NCBI RefSeq assembly: GCF_000591055.1
Contig: NC_020388.1
Location: forward strand, 2,480,001-2,544,000
Length of the DNA stretch: 64,000 nucleotides
Origin: Natronomonas moolapensis 8.8.11
GTDB lineage: Archaea > Halobacteriota > Halobacteria > Halobacteriales > Haloarculaceae
Direction of reading: 5' to 3'
Of the stretch, positions 57,130 through 64,000 are shown in pieces; position 1 is the first letter of the stretch, and every line of letters begins with the position of its first letter. A program made the translations under genes and the position numbers. Below the pieces are notes generated by a model. The model was not told the origin of the DNA. It was given only the letters and a program-made list of their open reading frames with translations, and searched no databases.

Positions 57130-60100
57130 TACCGGTCGGTGACGGGTTCGATAGAAATGTACATTTCGACGCCCTCGACGTCCCAGACGCGTTCGTAGCC
57201 GTCCTCGACGGTCCCGAACGCGGCGGCTCTGACCTCCCCGGCGACGAGGTCGCGGTGGCGCTCGACGAGGCCGGCCACCCGATCGTTGCGGACGTCGAGG
57301 TCGACGCGGATTTCGCGTTCGATGTCGAGGTCGAGTTCCTTGCGCATCTCCTGGATCCGGCGGACGACCTCGCGGGCGTACCCCTCGCTTTCGATGTCCT
57401 CGGTGAGGGCCGTGTCGACGTAGACGACACCGCGGTCGTCGCCGTCGACCGAGAAGGCGGTCCCCTCGATCTCCTCGGGGGTTTCGGTGGTGAACGAGAC
57501 CGTCTCCTCGGTCAACTCGACCTCGCGGCCGAGTTCCTCGACGACGGCCGCCGAGAGCGTCTCGAGCGTCGGCTCGGGGACCGAGACGGCGTTGATGGCG
57601 TTCATGATCTCGCCGGCCGCGTCGCCGAACGTCGGGCCGAGCACCGACATGTCGGCCCGGGCGGTGTAGGCGAGTTCCTCCCAGTCGGCGTCGGGGTCGA
57701 TCAACTCGATCTCGCGGGCGTTGAGCCGGTCCCGAAGGAGACCGCGGTGGCGGTCGACCGCCTCGGCGGCGCGTTCCTCGTCGGCCGCGACGACGACCCG
57801 CGTGACGGGCCATCTGAGCTTCCGTTCGGCCTGCTGGCGGGCGTTCGAGCCGGCCTCCTCGACGGCGGCGACGACCGCGACGTCGGTCTCGAGGTCGGGG
57901 TCACGAAGCGACGCCTCGACCGCCGGCCACTCGCACATGTGGACGGTGTCGTGGCCGCCCTCGCCCGTCAGGGTGCCGTAGATCTCCTCGGCGACGAACG
58001 GCGCGTAGGGCGCGAGCAGTTTCGTCGTCTCGACGAGGACGTGATACAGCGTCGCGTAGGCAGCGCGCTTGCTTTCCGAGTCGGCCTCCTCCCACATCCG
58101 CTCGCGGACGACCTGGATGTAAAACCGCGAGACGTCCTCGACGACGAACTCGAGGAGCGCATCGAGCGCCTCGTCCTGGCGGTAGGCCTCCCACGCCTCC
58201 GTCATCTCCGCGGTGACCGACTGCAGCCGCGAGAGGACCCACTCGTCGACGGTTTCGAGCTCGGCGTCGGCGATCGAGACGTCGTCGGGATCGAACTCGT
58301 CGAGCCGCATGTACGGCAGCGGGAACCGAAAGACGTTCCAGAGGATGTTGAGGTCGCGCTCGCGGTTCTCCATTTCGTCCCACGAAAAGCGCATGTCGTC
58401 GCCCTGTGGGTTCTGGCCGAGCAAGAACAGCCGCATCGGGTCCGCGCCGTGGCGCTCGATCGCCTCCTGGGGGGCGACGATGTTGCCGATCGATTTGGAC
58501 ATCTTGCGGCCGTCCTCGGCGAGCGCCCAGCCGTGCATGAGGACGTTTTTATATGGAACCTCGTCGAGGGCGGCGCTGCCCATCCCGAGTTGGGACCAAA
58601 ACCACCCACGGGTCTGATCGTGGGCCTCCATGATGAGGTCCGCGGGCCACAGCTCCTCGAAGGCTTCCTCGTTGCCGGGGTAGCCGATGGTTCCCCAAGA
58701 GGCGACCGAGGAGTCGAGCCAGACGTCGAAGACGTCGGGGACGCGCGTGTAGGTGACATCCCCCTCGGTGATGGTGAGGTCGTCGACGGTGTCTTTGTGG
58801 ATGTCGACCGACTCGGGGTCGATCGACTGATCGACGCGCTCCGTGAGTTCCTCGCGGGTGGAGATCACGATGGCGTCCTCGACGTCGCCGTCCCAGCCCT
58901 CGACGTCGCCGTTGCTGGCCTCGGCGTCGGGGACCCATATCGGGATGGGAATGCCCCAGTAGCGCTGTCTGGAGACGTTCCAGTCGGGCGAGTCCTCGAT
59001 GAAGTCCCGGAATCGGTTGTCCCGCGCCTCCCGGGGATACCACTCGCTGTCCGCCATGTTCGCGAGCAACTCGTCTTTGATGTCGGTGACGGTGATGAAC
59101 CACTGGTCCGTGACCATCTGGATGATGGGCGTGTCACAGCGCCAACAGTGGCCGTAGTCGTGGTGGTGGCGCTCGCTCGCGAGGAGGTGCCCCTCGGCGT
59201 CGAGGTCGGCGATGATCCCGTCGTCGGCGTCCTTGACGAACTGCCCGGCGTACTCGCCCGCGGCCTCCCGGAAGACGCCGTCGGGACCGACCGGACAGAA
59301 TATTTCGAGGCCGAGTTCCTGCCCGCGCTCGAAGTCGACCTCGCCGTGGCCGGGCGCGGAGTGGACGAGTCCGGTCCGGTCGGCCTCGACGTAGTCGGCG
59401 TCATAGACTGCCAGTGCGCCTTCGAAGTCGGGGGCGTCGGGCACCCGGTCGCGGAGGGGATGCTCGTAGGTCCAGCCGACCATCTCCGCGCCGGGGAGTT
59501 CCTCGCGGACCTCGTAGCCGTCGTAGTCGCCGTGTTCGAGGACGTCCTCGACGCAGGACGCCTCGAGATAGAGGACCTCCTGCTCGCCGTTCCGTTCGGC
59601 CTCGACCGCTCGGTATGTCGCGTCGGCGTCGGCGGCGACGAACGTGTTGGCGGGGATCGTCCACGGCGTCGTCGTCCAGATGACGAGCGAGCCCTCTCGG
59701 TCCTCGAGTTCGAATTTCACGTAGATCGAGGGGTCCTCGACGTGTTCGTACTCGACTTCGTTGTTCGCGATTGCGGTCTCACAGCGCGGGCACTGGCTGA
59801 TCGAGCGTTTGCCCTGCTCGACCAACCCGCGGTCGTGGGCCTTCGAGAAGCCCCACCACGCGGCCTCCATGTACTCGGGGTCGACCGTCTTGTATGGGTC
59901 CTCCCAGTCCATCCAGACGCCGAAGGACTTGAAGTCGCTCTGGAGCCCCTCGAGTTGCGCCTCGGCGAAGGACTTGCACTCGTCGATGAAGTTCTCCTCG
60001 CCGAAGGCCTCGATGTCCTTTTTGTTCTCGAAGCCGAGGTTCTCCTCGACTTTCGTCTCGATCGGCAGCCCGTGCATGTCGTAGCCGGGGCGGTCGGTCA

Positions 60101-60341
60101 CGTCGTAGCCGCACATCCGCTTGTAGCGGATGTAGGCGTCCTTCAGCGTCTTGTTCCACGTCGTGCCCATGTGGGCGGCCCCGGAGGTGTACGGCGGGCC
60201 GTCGACGAAAAAGAAGTCCTCGCCGTCGGATCGGTGGCGTTTCGCTTGCTCGTAGGCGTCGACCTCGTCCCAGTACTCGAAGACGCGATCCTCGACCGCG
60301 CCGGGTTCGTACTGGTCGTCGACCTCGGCGAACCTGCTCAT
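57129..60341 (-). CDS. ileS: Isoleucyl-tRNA synthetase
   Basis: This encodes 1,070 residues. The HIGH-type motif is DGPPYTSGAAHMGTTWNK, and KMSKS is in EDGRKMSKSIGNIVAP. The editing (CP1) domain has WTTTPWTIPANTFVA, the anticodon-binding region follows, and the tail is archaeal (REIRVDLDVRNDRVAGLVER). The start MSRFAEVDDQYEPGAVEDRV is preceded by a TATA element (60364-60371) about 25 bases upstream, which rejects the longer open frame. It charges tRNA-Ile. The downstream peptidase gene is coupled to it. Confidence 0.96.
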   Translation of the reverse strand: MSRFAEVDDQYEPGAVEDRVFEYWDEVDAYEQAKRHRSDGEDFFFVDGPPYTSGAAHMGTTWNKTLKDAYIRYKRMCGYDVTDRPGYDMHGLPIETKVEENLGFENKKDIEAFGEENFIDECKSFAEAQLEGLQSDFKSFGVWMDWEDPYKTVDPEYMEAAWWGFSKAHDRGLVEQGKRSISQCPRCETAIANNEVEYEHVEDPSIYVKFELEDREGSLVIWTTTPWTIPANTFVAADADATYRAVEAERNGEQEVLYLEASCVEDVLEHGDYDGYEVREELPGAEMVGWTYEHPLRDRVPDAPDFEGALAVYDADYVEADRTGLVHSAPGHGEVDFERGQELGLEIFCPVGPDGVFREAAGEYAGQFVKDADDGIIADLDAEGHLLASERHHHDYGHCWRCDTPIIQMVTDQWFITVTDIKDELLANMADSEWYPREARDNRFRDFIEDSPDWNVSRQRYWGIPIPIWVPDAEASNGDVEGWDGDVEDAIVISTREELTERVDQSIDPESVDIHKDTVDDLTITEGDVTYTRVPDVFDVWLDSSVASWGTIGYPGNEEAFEELWPADLIMEAHDQTRGWFWSQLGMGSAALDEVPYKNVLMHGWALAEDGRKMSKSIGNIVAPQEAIERHGADPMRLFLLGQNPQGDDMRFSWDEMENRERDLNILWNVFRFPLPYMRLDEFDPDDVSIADAELETVDEWVLSRLQSVTAEMTEAWEAYRQDEALDALLEFVVEDVSRFYIQVVRERMWEEADSESKRAAYATLYHVLVETTKLLAPYAPFVAEEIYGTLTGEGGHDTVHMCEWPAVEASLRDPDLETDVAVVAAVEEAGSNARQQAERKLRWPVTRVVVAADEERAAEAVDRHRGLLRDRLNAREIELIDPDADWEELAYTARADMSVLGPTFGDAAGEIMNAINAVSVPEPTLETLSAAVVEELGREVELTEETVSFTTETPEEIEGTAFSVDGDDRGVVYVDTALTEDIESEGYAREVVRRIQEMRKELDLDIEREIRVDLDVRNDRVAGLVERHRDLVAGEVRAAAFGTVEDGYERVWDVEGVEMYISIEPVTDR

Positions 60342-60363
60342 GTCGGAATAATCAGCCGCCGCT

Positions 60364-60371
60364 GTTAAATG
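60364..60371 (-). promoter_or_regulatory. TATA box of ileS
   Basis: The reverse strand reads CATTTAAC, about 25 bases before ATG 60341. Confidence 0.5.
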
Positions 60372-60420
60372 GGAATCGGTAGCGTTCGGAACCCGCGTGG
60401 CGGAACGCAACGGCCGACGA

Positions 60421-61791
60421 TCAAACGAGTGGCTCGAGCAGCGAAGCGCCGGCCGACAACAGGTCGTCGACTCTGGCCTCGCTGTCCGCTTCGACGTACA
60501 CCCGGAGTTTCGGCTCGGTCCCGCTCGGCCGGAGTAAAAGCCACGAGCCGTCCGTCAAGAAGAGCTTGAAGCCGTCGGTGCGGCCGACGCGCTCGACGCC
60601 GCTGCCGGCGACCGACTCCGGGAGGCCCGCGTCGAGCGCCTCGATGACGGCCGCCTTCCGGTCGTCGGGACAGTCGACGCTCCGGCGGTCCTGGACGATG
60701 TCGCCGAACTCGGCGCGGAGGCGGTCGAGGCGGTCGTCGAACGGCTCCGCGGCGTGGGCGTCGGCGACGAGGAGCGCAACGAGGACGCCGTCCTTGTTGT
60801 GGAGGTGCCCGCCGACCCCGAACCCGCCCGACTCCTCGCCGCCGACGAGCGCCCCGGAGTCGGCCATCGCCTCGGCGACCCACTTGAACCCGACCGCCGT
60901 CTCGTGGGCGGCGTGGCCGTTCGCCTCGGCGATCCGGTCGACGAGCGCGGTCGTCGAAACGGTCCGGACGACGTCGCCCGCACCCGTCTCCAGCAGGTAG
61001 TCGTACAGCGCCGCGAGCACCCAGTTCGGGTCGACGACGCCACGGGTGGGCGTGACGACGGCGAGGCGGTCGGCGTCGCCGTCGTTCGCGACGCCGAGTG
61101 CGGCGTCGCCGTCGACGACCGCGGCTTCGAGCGCCCCGAGGTGTTCGGCGGTCGGCTCGGGTGGCGAACCACCGAACTCGGGGTCGCGCTCGCCCCGCAG
61201 TCGCGTGACGGACGCGCCCGCCCGCGAGAGGAGTTCGTCGGTGACGCCGCGGCCGCTGCCGTGCATTGCATCGTGGGCGAGCGCCAGCCCGTCGAGGTCC
61301 GAATCGACGACCGACAGCGCGTCCCCGAGGTAGGGTTCGACGAAGTCGGTCTCCCGGACGGAACCCCACCGGTCCTCGGCGAGCGGGTCGGGCGGGGCCA
61401 GCGCCGCGGCCAGCCGATCCGTCACTGCCGGGGGAGCGGGCGCGCCGTCGGAGGGGACGAACTTGATGCCGTTGTACGTCGGCGGGTTGTGGCTCGCGGT
61501 CACCTGCAACGCCCCCGAGAGCCCTCGACCGAGGACCGTCCACGCGACGACCGGCGTGGGGGTGTCGCGGTCGGCGAGGAGGGCGTCGAAGCCGTTGGCA
61601 CAGACGACGCCGGCGAGTTCCTCCGCGGCGGCGCGAGAGCCCGCCCGCGGGTCGTAGCCGACCGCGACCGGCGCGTCCTCGCCCGTCGAGCGCAGGTAGT
61701 CGGCGACGGCCTGGCCGACGGCCCGGATCCGCGGTTCGGTGAACTCCTCGACCGTCGTCCGCCAGCCGTCGGTGCCGAACTCGACGTTCAT
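60421..61791 (-). CDS. Phosphoglucomutase/phosphomannomutase family protein
   Basis: This encodes 456 residues. The four signature loops are present: TASHNPPTYNGIKF (active Ser), NDGDADRLAVV (metal), GGEESGGFGVGGH (sugar binding) and LLRPSGTEPKLRVYVE (phosphate binding). It interconverts hexose-6- and hexose-1-phosphate and so feeds sugar nucleotides for N-glycan synthesis (compare aglF at 35567). Whether glucose, mannose or glucosamine is preferred cannot be told. ATG 61791 was chosen; the right neighbour is divergent. Confidence 0.88.
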   Translation of the reverse strand: MNVEFGTDGWRTTVEEFTEPRIRAVGQAVADYLRSTGEDAPVAVGYDPRAGSRAAAEELAGVVCANGFDALLADRDTPTPVVAWTVLGRGLSGALQVTASHNPPTYNGIKFVPSDGAPAPPAVTDRLAAALAPPDPLAEDRWGSVRETDFVEPYLGDALSVVDSDLDGLALAHDAMHGSGRGVTDELLSRAGASVTRLRGERDPEFGGSPPEPTAEHLGALEAAVVDGDAALGVANDGDADRLAVVTPTRGVVDPNWVLAALYDYLLETGAGDVVRTVSTTALVDRIAEANGHAAHETAVGFKWVAEAMADSGALVGGEESGGFGVGGHLHNKDGVLVALLVADAHAAEPFDDRLDRLRAEFGDIVQDRRSVDCPDDRKAAVIEALDAGLPESVAGSGVERVGRTDGFKLFLTDGSWLLLRPSGTEPKLRVYVEADSEARVDDLLSAGASLLEPLV

Positions 61792-61842
61792 ACGGGCGGG
61801 TCGACGCCGGGACGCAAAAAAACGGGGGACACCCGTCCCGGG

Positions 61843-61850
61843 GTTTAAAT
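61843..61850 (+). promoter_or_regulatory. TATA box of the RecJ-like nuclease gene
   Basis: GTTTAAAT lies about 27 bases before ATG 61874. Confidence 0.55.
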
Positions 61851-61873
61851 CGGAGAACGGGCAACGTGCCCGT

Positions 61874-63310
61874 ATGGCCGCCGCCGACGCCCCCGTCCCG
61901 GAGTTGCAGGCCCGCGCCGACGCGTGTGCGGCGCAGTTGTGCGCCGCGGATCGCGTGTTGCTCGCCTCCCACATCGACGCCGACGGGCTGACCAGCGCCG
62001 CGGTCGCGGCGACCGCGCTCGAACGGGCGGGGATACCGTTCGAAGCGGTCTTCGAGAAGCAACTCGACGCCGACTCGATCGCGGCCATCGCCGACCGGGC
62101 GTACGGGACGGTGCTTTTCACCGACTTCGGCAGCGGCCAACTCGATCTCATCGCCGAACACGAACGCGCGGGCGCGTTCGTCCCCGTCGTCGCCGACCAC
62201 CACCAGCCGGCCGACGCCGACACGGAGCACCACCTCAACCCGCTGCTCAAGGGGATCGACGGGGCCTCGGAGCTGTCGGGTGCGGGGGCGAGTTACGTCC
62301 TCGCGCGGGCGCTCGCCGCGCGCTCGTCGGCCGACGAACGGCTCGACAACCGCGATCTGGCGGGACTCGCGGTCGTCGGCGCGGTCGGCGACATGCAGGC
62401 CTCCGAGGGCGATCTCCGTGGCGCGAACGCCGCGATCGTCGGGGAGGGCGTCGAGGCAGGCGTCGTAGAGGAGCGAAAGGACCTCGCGGTCTACGGCAAA
62501 CAGACCCGACCGCTGCCGAAGCTGCTCGAATACGCCTCTGACGTCCGGATCCCGGGGATCACCAACGACGAGCGTGGGACCGTCTCCTTTCTGGATGGGC
62601 TCGACGTGTCCTGTCGGGCCGACGGCGAGTGGCGTCGCTGGGTCGACCTCTCCGAGGGCGAAAAACGGACGCTCGCGAGCGCGCTGGTCAGACGCGCCGT
62701 CTCCCGCGGCGTCCCGGCGTTCAAGATCGATCGGCTGGTCGGGACGAGCTACGTCCTCACGGAGGAGCCAGTCGGCACCGAACTCCGCGACGCCAGCGAG
62801 TTCTCGACGCTTTTGAACGCGACGGCGAGATACGAGCGCGCCGACGTCGGCCTCGCGGTCTGTCTCGGCGACCGCGAGAGGGCTCTCGAGCGGGCGAGAG
62901 AACTGCTCGCGAACCACCGGCGGAACCTCTCGGCGGGGATCGAGTGGGTCGAAGAGCACGGCGTCACCCGCGAGGACAGCCTCCAGTGGTTCGACGCCGG
63001 AAGCGAGATCCGCGAGACGATCGTCGGGATCATCGCGGGGATGTCGATGGGTGCCGACGGCGTCTCTCGCGACGTGCCGATCGTCGCCTTCGCCGAGAAG
63101 GGCGACGGAGAGACGAAGGTCTCCGGCCGCGGGACGGGACCGCTCGTCGGGGACGGTCTGGATCTCTCGGCCGCGATAGGCGAGGCCGCCCGCGCGGTCG
63201 GCGGCGACGGCGGCGGCCACGACGTCGCCGCGGGCGCGACGATCCCGGCCGGGACAGAAGCCGAGTTCATCGAGCGCGCCGACGCGATCGTCGGCGAGCA
63301 ACTCGAGTGA
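61874..63310 (+). CDS. RecJ-like DHH-family exonuclease
   Basis: This encodes 478 residues. DHH-phosphoesterase motifs are LLASHIDADGLTSAAVAATA, VLFTDFGSGQLDLI, VVADHHQPADAD (the Asp-His-His) and VVGAVGDMQASEGDLRG. The DHHA1-type C-terminus has AVGGDGGGHDVAAGATIPAG. This archaeal branch includes the GINS-associated nuclease (GAN) and its paralogues, acting in replication fork repair and strand resection. Which paralogue this is cannot be decided here. It ends seven bases from the convergent crtI gene. Confidence 0.87.
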   Translation: MAAADAPVPELQARADACAAQLCAADRVLLASHIDADGLTSAAVAATALERAGIPFEAVFEKQLDADSIAAIADRAYGTVLFTDFGSGQLDLIAEHERAGAFVPVVADHHQPADADTEHHLNPLLKGIDGASELSGAGASYVLARALAARSSADERLDNRDLAGLAVVGAVGDMQASEGDLRGANAAIVGEGVEAGVVEERKDLAVYGKQTRPLPKLLEYASDVRIPGITNDERGTVSFLDGLDVSCRADGEWRRWVDLSEGEKRTLASALVRRAVSRGVPAFKIDRLVGTSYVLTEEPVGTELRDASEFSTLLNATARYERADVGLAVCLGDRERALERARELLANHRRNLSAGIEWVEEHGVTREDSLQWFDAGSEIRETIVGIIAGMSMGADGVSRDVPIVAFAEKGDGETKVSGRGTGPLVGDGLDLSAAIGEAARAVGGDGGGHDVAAGATIPAGTEAEFIERADAIVGEQLE

Positions 63311-63316
63311 GCGCCG

Positions 63317-64000
63317 TCATCGGCGGTCGAAGAGCGACGACACGGCGCCCGGCGTCTCACCGTCCCGAACCGCGGCGGCGGTGTGTTCGCCGCTGACCAG
63401 ACACATCGGGACACCGATCCCCGGCGAGGTGTACGAACCAGTGTAGTACAGCGAATCGGCCGCCGAAGACCGGATCGACGGGCGGAACGGTCCGGTCTGT
63501 CGGAGGGTGTGAGCGAGCCCGAGCGCCGTGCCTCGCGGTGCGCCGAAGCGTTCGCCGAACTCCGAGACGCAGGCGGTCCGCTCGAGGACGATCCGGTCGC
63601 GGAGGTCGGCGCCGGTGTGGGTCTCGAGGTCGTCGATGACCCCCTCGCGGAACCGCTCGCGCGCCCGGTCGTCGTCCTCGAGGCCGGCGGCGATCGGGAC
63701 GAGTACGACGACCGCCTCGTGGCCGTCGGGGGCCATCGTCGGATCGGTCCGGGAGGGGACGTTGACGTAGTAGGCGGGATCGTCGGGCCAGGCTGGATCC
63801 TCGAAGATCGCCTCGAAGTGGGCGTCCCAATCGGTCGGCAACACGAGCGTGTGGTGGGCGAGCGGTTCGGCGTCGCCCTCGACGCCGAGGTACAACAGGA
63901 ACGCCGAGGGGGCGTACGTCCGGTCGGCCCAGTAGTCGGTGCCGTACTCCGTCCGATCCGCGGGGAGGAGCTCGCGTTCGACGTGGTAGGGGTTCGCGTT
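63317..64000 (-). CDS. crtI: Phytoene desaturase-type carotenoid oxidoreductase, C-terminal part (partial)
   Basis: The frame is open to the right edge (227 residues shown). Seen are NPYHVERELLPADRTEYGTD, APSAFLLYLGVEGDAEPLAH and HHTLVLPTDWDAHFEAIFED with YYVNVPSRTDPTMAPDGHEA. The C-terminal FAD-binding end is SLYYTGSYTSPGIGVPMCLV. This order is that of CrtI, which introduces double bonds into phytoene on the way to bacterioruberin. The N-terminal FAD Rossmann domain lies outside the window. Confidence 0.88.
   Translation of the reverse strand, partial: NANPYHVERELLPADRTEYGTDYWADRTYAPSAFLLYLGVEGDAEPLAHHTLVLPTDWDAHFEAIFEDPAWPDDPAYYVNVPSRTDPTMAPDGHEAVVVLVPIAAGLEDDDRARERFREGVIDDLETHTGADLRDRIVLERTACVSEFGERFGAPRGTALGLAHTLRQTGPFRPSIRSSAADSLYYTGSYTSPGIGVPMCLVSGEHTAAAVRDGETPGAVSSLFDRR

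Noticed and set aside
60365-63301. 978-codon reverse frame across the phosphomutase and RecJ-like genes
   Set aside because: Shadow of two genes with clear motifs; no promoter or homology.
1-64000. CRISPR array or tRNA genes
   Set aside because: No regularly spaced repeats were seen, and no cloverleaf with a T-loop signature was recognised by eye; a tRNA scan would be decisive.

Overview
The window is chromosomal DNA from a halophilic archaeon (class Halobacteria). The DNA is visibly GC-rich and the proteins are acidic. Many genes have a TATA box about 25-30 bases before the start codon, as expected for leaderless transcripts. Secreted proteins carry twin-arginine signals with lipoboxes or PGF-type C-terminal sorting signals. 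An S-layer glycoprotein gene, agl-type N-glycosylation genes, archaeal IleRS/AlaRS/TrpRS and a short-chain prenyl diphosphate synthase are present. No rRNA, tRNA or CRISPR array was recognised.

Layout. 0-9.4 kb is accessory DNA: small secreted lipoproteins, two copies of a TumE/TumA-like toxin-antitoxin pair in opposite orientation, a PAS histidine kinase, a large S8 subtilase, and relics of a pilin, a nucleotidyltransferase and IS200/IS605-type ends. 9.5-19.1 kb is a surface-glycan locus with two GT2 enzymes (one AglG-like), a GT61 enzyme, three sulfatase/phosphatase-superfamily proteins and a Wzx/AglR-type flippase. A UPF0175/DUF3368 module whose toxin is internally deleted sits inside it. 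19.2-25.4 kb has an AbrB/VapC pair, a RelE/ParE pair lying between two copies of the 3' end of the S-layer gene, and the S-layer gene csg itself. 25.8-35.5 kb is a compact island with four near-identical TTTTAGGT-NN-ACCTAAAA palindromes at its promoters, which match the DtxR/SirR/Idr iron-regulator operator type. They control a GT75/RGP-like protein, an Fe(III) binding lipoprotein plus a GT39-like membrane protein, a GT2 enzyme, a GMC oxidoreductase with its small subunit, and an Fe(III) permease whose ATPase gene is missing. 35.5-64 kb is mostly core genome: aglF, alaS, an alanine dehydrogenase/ornithine cyclodeaminase homologue, a methyl-accepting transducer, a NucS-like zinc-ribbon protein, endA-trpS, ygfZ, small conserved haloarchaeal genes, idsA, prs, an M61-like peptidase, ileS, a phosphoglucomutase, a RecJ-like DHH nuclease and a partial crtI.

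How the parts fit. AglF (UDP-sugar supply), the phosphohexomutase, the dolichol-type GT2 enzymes, the flippase and Csg together look like an N-glycosylation/S-layer system. The sulfatase-superfamily genes probably edit that glycan. The iron-box island is the most unusual element, because it places glycan and oxidoreductase genes under what looks like the same iron control as an Fe(III) uptake system. The first 21 kb are dense in toxin-antitoxin loci and gene relics, which suggests repeated insertion and decay next to the surface genes. Functional statements rest on motif recognition by eye; no database search was run.
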